Source of the DNA: Platycnemis pennipes
Taxonomy: Eukaryota; Arthropoda; Insecta; Odonata; Platycnemididae
Direction: 5' to 3'
NCBI GenBank assembly: GCA_933228895.1
Contig: OW121848.1
Span: forward strand, 93,081,470 to 93,145,469
Length of the DNA stretch: 64,000 nucleotides
Both the position numbers and the translations under genes were made by a program. The notes beneath the pieces were generated by a model that saw nothing but the letters and a program-made list of their open reading frames with translations, was not told the origin of the DNA and ran no database searches. Below are positions 39,401 to 54,400 of the stretch, in pieces (position 1 is the stretch's first letter; every line of letters starts with the position of its first letter).

Positions 39401-42400
39401 ACTTAATTTATCCAGCGTTAGAAAGTAAAAACTTCATTCTTAATTACAAAAAAGCTGCTTTTATATTTTATTTTAATCTGAGTCTTTTGTCAGGCCTCGT
39501 TATAGATGATATATATCGTTGTCGGCACTTCTAGCACTTACAGGAAACAATATATTGTCCTATGGCTCTGAAATTAATTGGGCAATAAATTAATTGCACA
39601 ACAATTAATTAATTGCGGCAGCTCAAATGATCCCAGTTATCAGCCACCTGTGCAATTCTTCTATTCTAAACATTTCAACTGGCCTGGGTAAAAAGTCATT
39701 TTCTTTCTTCATACGGTCAACTTTGGTACAATTTAAATATACTCCTGCAAGTTCTACTATTTTGCATCAATTAGTAACCAATTTTACTAATTTCATAGCA
39801 TAAATTCCATGAATCTTTTCCTAGCTGACAGTAGGAGTGTAAGTACTTCAACTTTCCTTCACTAGTGGCACTGAGCACTGCCTCACCACATTCAAATTCT
39901 TCCTTAAAGCAGAGCCAATCACCATTTATCTCTCACCACTGAAGTCTCTCACAAGGCATATTTTTACAACATTAAGTGACGAAGTATTATATATAGACTG
40001 ATACACACAGCTAAATGCAGTAGAATCCCGGTATAACGAGTGCTCATAATCCCTCGGAAATCACTCGCTAAGTTGAGCGCTCGTTATCTCCGATGGTGTT
40101 GAAAAAACCCACCTAATTCTCATAGACGTTCGTATTTTCAGTTTTTCTTTTGTTTCCGTGGTATTTGACGAAGGTAAACAGCAAAAAAGTCATTTCAGGC
40201 TCAATCTGGTAGAATATCAACAATTTTCATATAACAAACAGGACATTTTCCATTACATAAAATATTAATTCCCCTAGTTTCGGTGTTTTTCTTCCAGTTC
40301 TATTTTTCGATCGCCAAAGAAAGCTGTAAAGACAGCGTAACTAGTCTGAATTAAAATATTAGGTATACTGTGGAAGTTTTTGGATAATTTTAAGAATATG
40401 CCATGACGATAATTTCAGCTTTGTCGAGTTTCCGAATGTTAACCAGTACATCCATCAGTTGGCAATTGGCCTGAAGGTTCACTGAAATACGGCATGTTTC
40501 GGGGGTCGAAGATATTTTTCAAGCTTAAGCGAAGCAATATCACGATAATTCATCGGACGCGAATACGCTATGTTTGAACGAGCGCAATATCACGATCTTT
40601 TATCGCGATATTTATCGTGATAATATATAGTGATATTTTCTCGGGGCGCGATATCATGATATTTTATCGCGATATTTACGGTGATGTTCATCGTGATTGT
40701 TATCGCGATACCTATTTATAGCGATATTTATCGCACCCCGATATCTTATCACGCCCTGACACCTTATCGTGCCCCGATATCTTATCGTGCCTTGATATCT
40801 TATCGTGCCCCGATCGGGGCACGATAAGACGATGTTTATCGTCACGCTGAGTTATCATTATCGCCACCTTATGATATGCTAAAATTATCGTATCCCGATA
40901 TTGAAATATCAATATCGCCCATGCCTAGACCTAACTCCCTCTCCTACTCTCATCTTGCTCGTTGTCTGCCCACTCCCACTGAAGACTGGGCCTAACAAAA
41001 GAAGAACGTAAAATGGGAGAGCGCAGAGCGTACTGAAGGCCATAAATCGTTAATATTTGGACATAACTGGCTTTAGGTGTTGTAGATATGGCACACATCT
41101 TGTATTTTTAGTTTAATTAGCAGATAATACAAAACACAATAGTTAATTTTTGCTAGGCGGTGCATCGCCCTCCAGAGATATCTGCCGTAATACCGAGCGT
41201 ATACCGTGGAAGGAACTTTTTGGCCTCGCTATATCCGCTTTATTTTACATGTAAAACATAGGCCTTTTGGCGGTACAAAGACAATCACTCGCTATGACGC
41301 GATTCTCGCAAGACTCGCAAGCTGTACTCACTATAGCGGGCTTCTACTGTATCTTAAAGGTGAACGTTTTTGAGTTTCAATTGTATCTTGATCCAAACAA
41401 TCCGAAAACAAAAATGACATTATGCGAATTCCACTGTACAATAATCACAAAAAATATTTATTTTTTTTTAATTCTATCACAATTCACACTCCTAAAATTG
41501 TTATTATTATTGTTCATAGGAATTTCATTAACAGCTCACACACCCTCAACAGCTATTCAAGATACTAGTCTAAGACTATAAATGTTCTTCAAATATGTAA
41601 TATATATTACGAATAATAAAATATTTAACATTTAAGATAAGTAAATACATAGGTAGGGTTGAATGAGAGAAAATGGCAAGTCAATGGAATGACTGTTGCA
41701 TACGTATCAATGAATTTGAGCAATGAATTCAACGAACATTGAATGAACTGAAAGCTACTGAAATTAGTTAAAATGAAATCATATGACAAAAACTATACAA
41801 ATATCATTTCATATAACAGATAGAAGATATGGGATGCCAGCCAAAAATTATATTCACTATAAAGGCAGAGCAGTAAAATAGTTGAAATCAGCCTTACCTT
41901 GTAGTCACCACGACTACTCTGAAGGCACTCTCTCATCATGCCCAGAACACTGCTCATGCGCATGACTTTATGGGATATCTCAGCACACATCATGAGCTCA
42001 TTCTCATGCTGTCGAATCGAGGTAACATAACTGGAAATCACAATTTTTTGGTTATACTATGAACTTAGATTTTACACAAAAGATCAACCACAGATATGAA
42101 ATTTACACACCCAGGCCACAGCTCCAAATCATATTCTTTCACTTCCACTTTGGCAGACGCATCGAAGAAGTTCCTTCCCACCAGTTGGAGGTTCATGTGC
42201 CCAAAGCACTTGCGGACAAGGATGTTGAAAAACTGGATATAATGATAATCACCCACTGCCAGATCACCAACCAGCTTAATTGTGATGCGTATCTGGGCAC
42301 TATCAGAATTCCTTGTGGAATAAACTTCCATTGGCTAAAGAAAGAGTCAGTGAACCAATATATGAAAATGAAAAAGTTGACACCATAATACATAAAAAGT

Positions 42401-45400
42401 TATACAAAAATCATGATCACACTCCACTTACATTTTGGGCCAGCTTGTGGCTGGCAAACATCATGGTGCCATCAAAAATATATCCACCCAACTGGGCTTT
42501 ATGATCTCGCAAGAGCGACTTTCTCACCCCAGTGCGATCCTCTTCTGGGGAGAAATCCACTCTGTACTGGTAGAGACACCAGTCAGTCTTTGACAAGATC
42601 TTAAAATAATTGGCTGTCACATGTACGGGCGTACCAGTTGTCCCTAAAGAAAACAAAATGAATGACATAAAACATGTATAATGAAGACCAAAACCAAGCA
42701 ATACTGTAATAGACAAACAAATAGCGATTGAAGTGACAATAGTCCCTCAATGTCAACAATCTTAGTCTGAAGTTCAAGAGACCGCTATCTACAATTTGAA
42801 AGGAGGTTTGAAACAACTGCAACAAAGCACAAACAAAAAGCACAACTTTCAACATGAAGGAGATAATGTCACATTCTTCCTCGTAAACTAGGGGGAAGCA
42901 AGATTAGCTTTCTCACAGTATACGACTTGTGGACTGAGATAATGTTGGGGGGAAAGACGCTAAAAATTTGGAGGCCCAGTGTGACTGAATTAAAGACCGA
43001 AGTGAGGTCTAGTTTGTTTCACTCAATGAACATAAATTAACTTAAACCAAATCTAGGTTTCGTAAGGTTATGACTTTAACAGAAAATACCTCCGAACCTA
43101 ATTTTTTCCAACATTACAGGGAGGAAAAGCTACGCCAGGACTGTGATTTCCATATGAGGTAAGACGATACTTGATTCGGGAAACTTGATTCGGGACCAAA
43201 AACGGTTAACAGCATGAGTTGGAAAATGATCCACGTGGGAATGATTGACTTCAGATAGGATTAGTGATGGATGGATCCAGGTTTTTTGTCGGATCCGGAA
43301 CCGGATCTTTGCCTGGGTTTCGGATCTTTATCTCGGTTTCAGATTCTCAGTTTCAGATACACGATTCTGAATTTCATTCCTTTTCTAATCCTAGATTTTT
43401 AATATAGGTATATATAAAAACAGCAACAATAGAATTACCAAAAAACAGGTAAATTTATTGTAGAAAAAATCAACTTCCTATCATAACTTATTACTTCTAA
43501 TATAAAGGTCGCTTTCCTTATCACATAATCATCAAGCAAAACATTTTTGAAATCCGTACTACTAGCCTTGAAAGTGCAGTTAAAAGAAACCTTACAAAGT
43601 TCATTTTCATTAATAAAGGAATTATTTTCCAATTATTAATGAAATCCTTGAATGCTTTCAAATTCTTTTTTAGGAACAAAAAAAAATTTTAATGTGGCCA
43701 AGAGATCCCATTTATGGAATATCTGGGGATTCCATTTTTTAAACGAATAAATTATTGTAGAATATTGCCAAACTAAAAATTTTGCATTGTCTTATTAATA
43801 ATAACCATTAAAATAAAATTTCAGAATTTTATACTCCTAAGGGGAGGCTGTGTAATTCCGATCTTGAAATGAGATTAGCCTTTTTTCATGCTACTAGAAG
43901 CAAAATTTAAAAAAATGTCTCTGATTTTTTCTCCATTCGGGTTTGCAAGAAAAAAGTAGAATGACAAGTCGGTAGCCTGCATTCTCCAAACTCAGATAAG
44001 CCCACAATAGCAGAGTGGGGTAGTGAACTGCAGATAGTGAAATTCAATTCTTATCACTGTTTAAAATTTTTCTTTCAGCCATTGAATCAAAAACTTTCTA
44101 TCCTATCCTTCATCATAAAACTATCTTCTATAACTATAATTTCTATAACTATCCTCCATTTCCAATCTTTGTGTGTGGATACTGACTTTTACTTCTATTG
44201 CTTGAACTAAATTTAAAAATGCGTCACTGAAAAATACATTGTAAAGTTAACGTAATGATTCCACGATTTAATTCTGTAATAAAAATTTTTCCAATCATTT
44301 CAGTAACACCAAATTTTATTCTTTTTTTTGGCATATAAATAGGCATGAAATTTCTGATAATCTACTTTTTTAACTGCCTACTAGAGTTTCCCTAGGAATA
44401 CAGCAAGTCTGTATCCCTAGGCAGTGTTAAGGATCGAACTCGCAACCAGCAGTACACTAGCCCTCATTACTAACAACTACGCTCTCATAGGTTCACGGGA
44501 ATCTGATGAATATATGCGACCAGTATGACACTCGGCTTTATTTTTTTCACGCACACCCAGGCCTATGGAGAAACAAGTCAAGACGAGTATTTTTTTATTT
44601 TGCTTTAGTGGCACGGAAAAAATCTTCTCATTTTGTGACCCGAATTACCTTACCTCTCCTTGTCAGTATCTACCATAACTGCATTCCATTCACAGAGGGC
44701 ATTGATCGCAAAGCCGCGAGATTTTGTTTTAGTGGCATGGAAAACATCTTCTCATTTAGTGAGAAGAAGATTTTTTCCGTGCTTCTTCTTCTCATTTATC
44801 TTCTCAGATCTTCTTCTCATTTCGTGACCTGAGTTACCTAACCTCTCCTTGTCAGTACCTACCATACCTGCATTCCATTCGCGGAGCGAATCAATCACGA
44901 AGCCGAGATGTTAAAATCTCCGATCCGGATCTGAATTTATACTGTTTTCGTATATGATTTCAGTAGCGAACCATCCTTAGATTTGTTAATCTAATTTAAA
45001 GAACATAAGTATAACAAAGTGAGTATTCAGATGTAATGGTTTGATATTGAATATGATAACATTTTCGATGCAGTGACTCAAAGAAAAAATTTAACTGCGA
45101 TAGGGATCGAACTTCGCACAGTACACTAGCTCTCGTTGCCCGCCTGATCCGGGCAAATGTAGGTTACCCATGTGACATCCTATGTATTTTTTCTCATGAT
45201 ACCGGGGTAATGGGGAAAAAAGTCGCATTTCACTATTTTGCTTCTACTTGCATGGGAACATTTTCATCTATTACATGACCTGAGTTACACATCCTCTACT
45301 TGTCAATACCTACTGCACCTACATTCCATTTACGGGGCACTTGGATTGCTAAGCCAGCTAAATAGTCAACTATGTGCATAGTAGGACTGGACCGACTTCT

Positions 45401-48400
45401 CAACAACCCCTTCTGAGGTTGGATAATGCTGTTTTAGAACAAAACACATTCTGAGGATTGCTGGTTGGAGGATTTGCTCTTGTTGGAGGAATGAAACAAA
45501 CAGTAGCCATTGGCTGCAAATACAATTTCACACTTGGATATAAATTTTCATTACACTTCGCAAATAAATATTCTGCAGTTGGTTAGAAGATGAACATCTA
45601 AGCATATTTAAGCCCTAGTTCTGTACTGAACCTTACTAAATTTTGAAATACTTCCAACATCCTTTCATTATCTTAATTAAACTTTTAGTTAATTTTCATC
45701 CCCGCAGCTCAACTCAATCCCAAGCAATCTCACATACTCTTCTGGTGGTATAATAACCACTCGGGGGACCACAAACTGGAAACCCTTAACCCTTCAGCCG
45801 AGTATCCCGTGATTTCCACGGGTTAGGAAAACGTCCATTTTCAGAGGATCTCGTTATTTCCGCGGGCTCGTGGTTTTCCTTACATCTACTCCTGTGATTT
45901 CCCTATCCGATCCTTCTATCCTATGCATTTCTTTACGGTGACGTAGTTCTACATATTCACCGATAAATGGCACCAACGTTTACTTCTCGAAGGATGACTA
46001 CACACGTGCTCTTCCCCCTTTTCCTCAGACTTCCTTATTTCAAAGGAAAAAAAATACATTTTTTAACCAGGTGATACAGAAAAAAATTACCCAGCAGGAG
46101 GGTTAACAGTAGGAAAATATGCAACTGAAAATGCAAATTCTAATGGCCCAATTCCATTATGTGCAGCCTAGAAAATAAATATGTTAGCAAAACTGCCGAC
46201 ATTGCTCATGTGTCTCACCTTTTTTGCTGCCATCCTTGTCCTTAGGGCGTGTTCTTAGCACAGTCTGAGGAAGAGGCCTTCCACCTCTCATAGCACCTCG
46301 CCCACCTGCTGGCACATCACCGCCACCAGCTGGAAAATATTATTTCAAAAGATAGAAACATACTATAAGCTAAAAAGAAGATTAATTCAAAGACAATAAC
46401 TCTATAAACTTCATAGGTATGTCACTAATGAAAATGTAACCTTCGAAATGCGAACTCTCTGACTCAACTCACTACAGTAGAATCTAGATTTTACACAACA
46501 CCTGCTGACCTTAATTATCAGTGCCTTGTAAAATCGAGATATTAGCTGATTTTGATAAATATGCTTATGCATAATAAGCATATTTATCAAAGCATTTTAA
46601 AATAAAGTGGAAGCTCGGTATAATGAGTGCTCACAATGGCTGGGAAATCACTCGCTTAGCGAGCGCTCGTTATATCCGAAGGTGCTGGACTGAGCCTCTA
46701 ATTTCCCACAGTTGTTCTTACTTCCCATTTCTCTTTCGTTACTATGCTATTTGAAACATGTAGAAGAGCCGTTTTCATGCACAATTGCATATTCATCGAT
46801 CACTTTGCGAATGAAAACTTACAAAACATTCATTTACGCTTCGTTTAAGTCTTCGAGTGTTAAATCAAGATTTATACAAACTTTGAATTTTCAATTTCCC
46901 TGACCTTTCCCCAATTTCCAGTCCCAATTTTTGAAATTTTCCTGAGCTTATATCAATGGCAAAGCAGTCGTATACAGGGATTTGATGGGAAAATGCAGTA
47001 AGGTATAATGTGAAATAAAATTTATTTACCCCAGGAAAATAACATTCCAGTCCAAATTAAAAAACAAAACTACGGACAAGCAGACCAAGCAGTAAGATCC
47101 CAAGCCAGCCACCCAGCCAGGACGGCAACAAAATGCGCACCTTGCCACTCCAGTGCAGCAATGCTCCGTGCAATCAACCATGATTTTCATCATTTTTGTG
47201 CACCTCGGGAATTTTTCCCTGAAAGGAACCTAATTTCCCTGACATTTCCATGAGTTCCCTGACCAGTATGAACCCTGTAACTGGTACGACCATTGGTTGT
47301 AATGATTCACCAAAATACGGAGGTCGAAAATATTTCTTGCATAATTACGTATTCCTAGCCATTTCTTATATCAGGGTGGCTACTGAGACCCAATTATTAA
47401 ATTCCCTGACGGACTCACCAATTTCCATGACCGATTGCCAAAAGGGCTCCTATAATCTGAATATTTTATTTCTGCTAAATTAAATTTGTCAAAACTCAGA
47501 AAATGTTAAAAGCTGAAATGAATACATTAAAAGCTACAAGTATACCCTAATGAAGAAGTTTATTAAACCTTCATAAATTAAACCCTCATGCAAACTATAC
47601 ACTTTTCATACACATCCCGTGGCCACGCATCGTATTTCCATGTCCGTATATGATTCCTTCGGTACAATTACAATGACAATGTCTCATCCTTCAAGAAAGA
47701 AGTAGCGTGTCATGGTAGTTCTGGGAAGTTGAGGACTACTGAAAAGGCATTACTAGTGGACTCAGGTACAGGTATCACTAAGGTGCACAAAAAGTACAAA
47801 CCATGTTGGACTGGATCAAACTCGAATGGCACAAGTGACATTCAGAAGCAAATAACAAATTGAGTTACGTGGTTATAACTCCTAGGTTGTAAGAGGGAAC
47901 CAAAAATGTACAAACATTTGAGTAAACAAACAAAACGTTATCCCGCCACTGCAAACGAGGCAATTAGCAACGGCAGCATCGTCAGGAATTTCAAATTTGA
48001 GGTGGTTTGTGACATGACTAAATTGCTTCAAAAGGGATCTAAGGGGACCATTCATTAATTACGTCGAGCATGAAAGGTGGGGATAGGAGGATGATTCTTC
48101 TTACTGTCTCATGAGCGCGGGTTGGGAATCAAAGATGATCTTACGTAAGATTTTATTTACACGAGTGATCGTACTTGTGTTACCATTCTAATAAGCATCG
48201 TATCGTATTTTTAGAACTGCAAGCACGTATTTACTATGAGCTAGTATTCTCCACCTTCCTCTAGATCTGTCTCAGAAGTTTAAAAAAAAACGAGAGATAA
48301 AATTTTCCGAACAACATAGCCTCGGATTCCTTGTGATGAGCGGAATGCATAGGGCCATGAATTTTAACACTGCTAGGCAAATATCACATTAAGGATGTAC

Positions 48401-51400
48401 AAAAGGGATACATTGTATGTATGATTCACAACTAAGTAACTAAGATACACTACTGATAAGATTCACAACTGAATATTCCACAAATTGATGGGGCTTATTC
48501 CACGCACTTCAGCGACGGATATTAGTTTTAGTTGGTGAAATTAAGGGCGGGAAAGACTGGGTGATAAACATAATGGTAGAAAAATAACGAGAATTTCAAT
48601 GTTTCTCACTGACTGTCATGATAATTCCCTGACTTTTCCAGAAATGCAAAATCCCGTTACAATTCCAGGTTTTCCTGGTTCGCCCTGACGATTGCCACCC
48701 TGAATATTCACATTCAGTTATCTCTCGAAAATTAGTTGCAACGAATATTTACTTACACAAGCAAATGCTTCTGTCGGTTGCACTGAACATTGTGTCGTCC
48801 TAGTGCTGCCATCTGGAGGATTTAGAACTAACGGACGTAACTCCCGTGAAATACTATTGCCGAGAATTATCAATGCTTTCACCCAGTTTGTTAAAAATGT
48901 AAAATTCAAGCCTGAAGTTGTTTGCAATTAGCGCACCGAAGTTGCTGCGTTTGAAATTGATCGTGAAGAAACCATGAGACAGAATCAATCTAATCCAATT
49001 TCTGACGTGAATAAAAAGTCAGGTGAAGTCAGCTATGACAAGGCAGAAAGTTTAATTGAACAAGAAAAATATGTCACTACACACCGTTCCGGAGGAAGTG
49101 AAGTATCAGGTAAAAGAGAGGAATTAATAGAAAAAATTGAAGTGAAACCAGAATGGATGACCAGTGGAGATTATGTGTGCATGGCTGGACCTCCTATTAT
49201 CAAAGACAAAGATCCAAGTTTATATTCTGAAGCACTGCAGTCCAACAATAGAAGTCAGTGGCTGCAGGAAATTCATGAAGAGTTATAGAGTCACTGCAAG
49301 AGAATAGTTATTAGTTTAACGTCCAAATGGCGTTCAAGTTTGCAGTTTTGCAAAATCGATGGCTTTTACGTCAGAAAATTGAAGATACTGGGAACATTTG
49401 CTTTAAGGGTCGACTGGTGGCTAAAGGATGCGTGCAAAAACAAGGAATTGACTATGGAGAAACATTCAGTCCTGTTGCTGGATATGATACCATCAGAACC
49501 CTGTTAGCGGTGGCTGCTGCAGAGAAAATGAAGCGACAAATTTGACATAAAAACAGCTTTCATAAATGGTGTGCTCGAAGAGGATGTGTACATGGAACAA
49601 CCGGAAGGTTTTAAAGATGGTACTGGCCGAGTGTGTCTATTGAAGAAAAGTCTGTATGGTCTCAAACAGGCTCCGCATTGTTGGAACGTTTCGTAGAATT
49701 CATGGAGAAAGCTGGATTAAAAAACAGTGATGCCGATCCATATCTCTTCAACCGTAGGAACAATGAGAAACATTTATATGTGACAATCTACATTGATGAT
49801 GGTCTAGTTGTGGGCAGCGATAGAGCAGAAATTGAAGAATTCATAGAAATGTTGCAGCTGGAATTTAATACAACTAGAGAGTCTCTCAAAAATGTCTTGG
49901 GCACATCAAAATGAAGATGGATCGATATCAGTGAATCAAGAGGACTATACAAGGAAAATTCTGGAGAGATTTGGAATAGTCGAGTTGAATGGTGTTTCTA
50001 CCCCTATTGGGTGTGAAGAAAGTGATGTCAAAGAGCAGATCACAGCCAAAATTCCGTATCGTGAGGTGGTGGGTTGCCTGCTGTATTTAGCTACAGCCTC
50101 GTCCAGACATAGCTTTCGCAGTGAACAAAGTAGCTCGGGCAATGGAAGATCCTACGATTCAAGATTGGAATCACGTAAAATGCATCTATAGGTATTTGAA
50201 GAATACAATAGATTACGGAATTATTTACAAGGACAAAGAGGTTTTTTACGGTCTACAGTGATGCCTACTACGCCGGTGACAAGGATACAAGACGTTCAAC
50301 GACAGGTGTTGTCGCAACACTCACTCATGAGGCTGTATCGTGGATCAGTCAGTTGCAAAAGTCAGTGGCATCATCAACCACAGAATCAGAAATAGTATGA
50401 GCAAGTGAAGGAGCAAAGGAACTGAATTGGTTGAAAAGATTGTTAACTGAATTAAGCGGAACTACCAACCAAGACATATCTCCTACGCTTTACATAGACA
50501 ATGCTGGCACAGTGAAGTTATCTAAAAATCCAGCATTTCATTGAAAATCAAAACACAGAGATTCGCCACTTCTACGTAAGGGAAAGAGTCTTGAATAGAG
50601 AACTTGGATTAGAGCACATCACCGGGACTAACCAGCTTGCTGACCTGCTAACCAAGCCTTTGGAAAGGGTGAGATTCGAGATGCTGCGTGAAATGACTGG
50701 GGTGCAAAAGATTAAATCTGAGTAATTTTTATTTTCCTTTTGGGGGAAGTCTTGATATTAAAAAGAAAAATATTTATATGCCATCAGCATGTAACACTCT
50801 AGAAACCAAAAGGTAAATAAGTTGTGGCATTGTTGTTTTAACTGAAATAAAAAGATGTATTGTGTGTACTGAGCAAATAGTTTCTTACATTTTAAGAAGA
50901 TTTTAACAAAAACATTTAGATTTAACATTTTAAACATTTAGATTTAACATTTTAAACATTTAGATTTAACATTTTACAAGTAGCCTCCCTCACCTAGGGA
51001 GTGCCACCTGCACATTGGCATAGTTGTTTAATTCTAGAGTGTTTAACCCTCTTAGTGTTAACCTTCTACCTGGGGTACTATCGAGAAATGCAGGGGGTAA
51101 TTTAATAAAATGTAGCACCTTACAAAAAAAATTAAGGCATTATTTTATGCATTCATATTCAGTTGCTTTATATTTATTAAGTTGAACTAATTGATAATGA
51201 CACAAGTTTTTTACTTGTGAACTTACTGAAGATACTTACTTAACGTTTACTTGTATTTTACTTTACATTTTTTACGAGTGAAAAAAGAATGTTATTATAT
51301 CAGTGTCATGAAGTTGAGCAATATTTTCACATTAGGCCGATATATTGGCCCGCCGTACTAAGGGGGCTAAGGCTAACTTCATTCCACCAATTTCAAAAAT

Positions 51401-54400
51401 ATTAACAAGGATAACATAAATTATAATTTCCTATTTGCATTCACACTCATTTCATACCCTTAACTGATATTGAAAGTTTTGGTAGGTCCTATCTCTCTCA
51501 ACTGACCGAAGAGGTTACTTTTCTACCTCTGGGAAAATAGCAAGTCTATGACTGGAGGGCACATAATCTCCTACAACAACTTTCTCAAGATGGACAATAA
51601 CAAGTTTCAACAAGAATAATGAGTATTTGTGCAGACTCTTCAAAACAGCTTGTTAGAGTTTTACAACAAGTTGTTGCCCACAAGTTGTTACAACATTGGT
51701 TACTCTTTTTAGTAATGCACACTACGTAGATTTTGAAACAACAAAAGAGTCAGTCGCAGAGTTTCCAACATCGTCAGCAATAATTACTAGGTACAGCTGT
51801 CAACAAAAAACAACCTAGTCCCAAATGGAAGTAGGGTTGAAGTTGAAACTGACCGAACATAATTATGAAAGTGTTTGTTAAGGGTCCGGACCCCTCAGAA
51901 GCCAAACAACTGAGACACCACAAAGGTCATTAATAAATTTCACAATCTCTCACCAATCGACATAGCCTGCATCCTAGCTGCTGTATCAGAAACTCCTTGG
52001 TCACCTCGAGGACCAACACCCCTCTGGGATGCACGTCCTGCTGGGGCAGCCGCTGCAGCCTTTACAAAAACATTTAAAGTGATGGCGTATCAATCCTCTA
52101 CTTCAGGCTTAGTCAGAAAACAGACAATAAAAAAACCGGAATAAAAAATGAGTCATTGAGAAATGATAAATGGTAATAACACTACTAGAATAAACAAAAT
52201 GAAATAAAATCACAATACAAAGAACCTTGAAAAAATAATTCAACATTGATACTCCATATTGAAAACACAAACACTGGAAATTTTTATTAATCAAAGAGCT
52301 CAAGTTGTTCACGTGAGAAAATTATGTGCAAGCCCTGCTTTGCATTTCAAAAAAAAAAATTTCTGAAACTGAACTTAAAAAATTGGGGGACTAGGGACTA
52401 TAATCAGGGGGGGATATATGCGGAGGGATACGGTAGTTTTGGGCCTATAATGATCTGGTACAGTTTCACACGAGTGAAATAGAAAATTAAAAATCACCAA
52501 AAAGTACAAAATACAAAATAAAAATTACTTTTCATTTAATGAACTATTTATACAATGGGATCGAAAAATTTTATACTTTGGAGTGGGAAAACCCGCAATA
52601 CTAGAAAAGTGAAGCTGCACTGCGTAATCAGGCCGTTTGTTTATTATCACATGTGCCTAAGACTTTATTATTAATTTTATTTTGTGTCTGCATCAAAACA
52701 TTCACATATAAAGGTTTACGACAGTTCCTGTCGTAACAATTACAATTTTTAATAGGTGTTATAGCAGTAATGCCAGCAACCACCAGACTGATACAATAGG
52801 AATAGTGGTTAACTCAATGCTTTTTAATAGTTTCAAAACTGCTCATTTTTGCATTTCAAACATTAAATTGTAATGACAGTGACATTTTTCACTGATTATT
52901 GTGCATAATTGAGCTGCTTAAGTGCTAATAGCTGAATAATCTCTTGTAGCGGTATTCTTTGTGAAATAAAATATTCAATGCTTCCTTCCTCTACTAAGAA
53001 GGATTAAGTGATAACTTATTTAGTGACATGATATTTTGAATAAATTGAGATTTCTTATTAAAATAACAGTTCCATGTCACTGTGTGAAGATGGAACTGCT
53101 TTGATAGTGACAAAAATCAAACGAATTTCACTGATTTATCTAGTGCTAAATACAGTTATAATAAAATCAAGAGGTGTAGTGTTCCCTTCACTCCTTGGAT
53201 CAAATACTCAAACCATTTGTACAGCAATGTAGCACGTTATCCACTGATTTCATGCAACTGTTAATGCCAGTACTTACTATCCTTGCAGGCCTATCAAAAC
53301 ATTAAATCAGACAAAAAAGTTAGTGCAGATCGAAAGTTAACTATGTAGGATGTAGAGAAATGCAGAAATATTAAACAGATACAGTAGAACCTCTATTTTA
53401 CGAAGTCGAAGGGACCCAAAAATTTGAGCTTTGTAAATCAGAGGGTTTGTAAATTGGAGGTTATCTTCTATTAACTCCTTTGTCTCCGGAACTGATGTGT
53501 CACCAAAACCAGCTGATCTCCAACAGTAGGAAATATTTTTTGCGGTGACACTCCCATGCTCTGGCAACACCTCGCACAGCATGGAGCAATGTCCATGGAG
53601 GCACATCATGCACATAAGAGGCTTGATCTGCTAAAACTATTAAAACTCTGCCGACAAGAATGTGAGTATACTTTCAATGCAATTATACACTATGCTGCAC
53701 TTAACTTGTCAAATAGTTATGTTAGGGTTGTAATCAAACTAATTACTATAACAAATAATAATCATCTGCTCATTCAGGGAAAAGAACAAATATAAGGGGA
53801 AATTCTCTGTGTGCAGTGCATTCGCAAGATGAAAGGATTTAACAATTAGACCTCAATTGTATTGATTCACTGTATAGCATAGGCGTTATTCCTAAGGCTA
53901 GGAGACTTTAGTAAAAGAGAATGAAACAGCCATGAATTAAAAAAAAACAGGTGAATATTTTTCTATAAATTTATAATGGTATGAACTTGGCTGCTGCAAC
54001 TGAATTAAGTTCTTGTAGCTGGTTGGTAAATCTCAAAATAAGGGGAATAAGAGAATTAACTCATCCTACAGAGTATTTTAAGCATATGCAGTAATCATTC
54101 ATATGCAGTTATGCATTCATATGCAGTTATGCATTAATTAACGAAAGGGGTATATTTAGTGCTAGTCGATTTGTGTTTAAAGAAGCCATTTTAACATGGG
54201 AAAGCCAGGGATACATTTTAATTATGAAATTTCTAAACAAAGTTCCAACTGACCCAGTATATTTCCATGAAAAGACCAGAAAATGCCTTTTTTGAACAAG
54301 GTGTATCGTTTGAAATACATTTAATAATATTTCGCAGCTAATTTAGGTCAATTTTAGAACTTCACTCGAGTAAATTTGAAATTCCCTCTTTTATAATATG

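Noticed and set aside
40654..40912. Two repetitive frames with DKISG-like repeats
   Set aside because: Translations of the TATC/GATA tandem block; no start context or splice support.
50909..50975. CRISPR-like array
   Set aside because: Three contiguous 22-bp units with no spacers in an animal intron: a simple tandem repeat.
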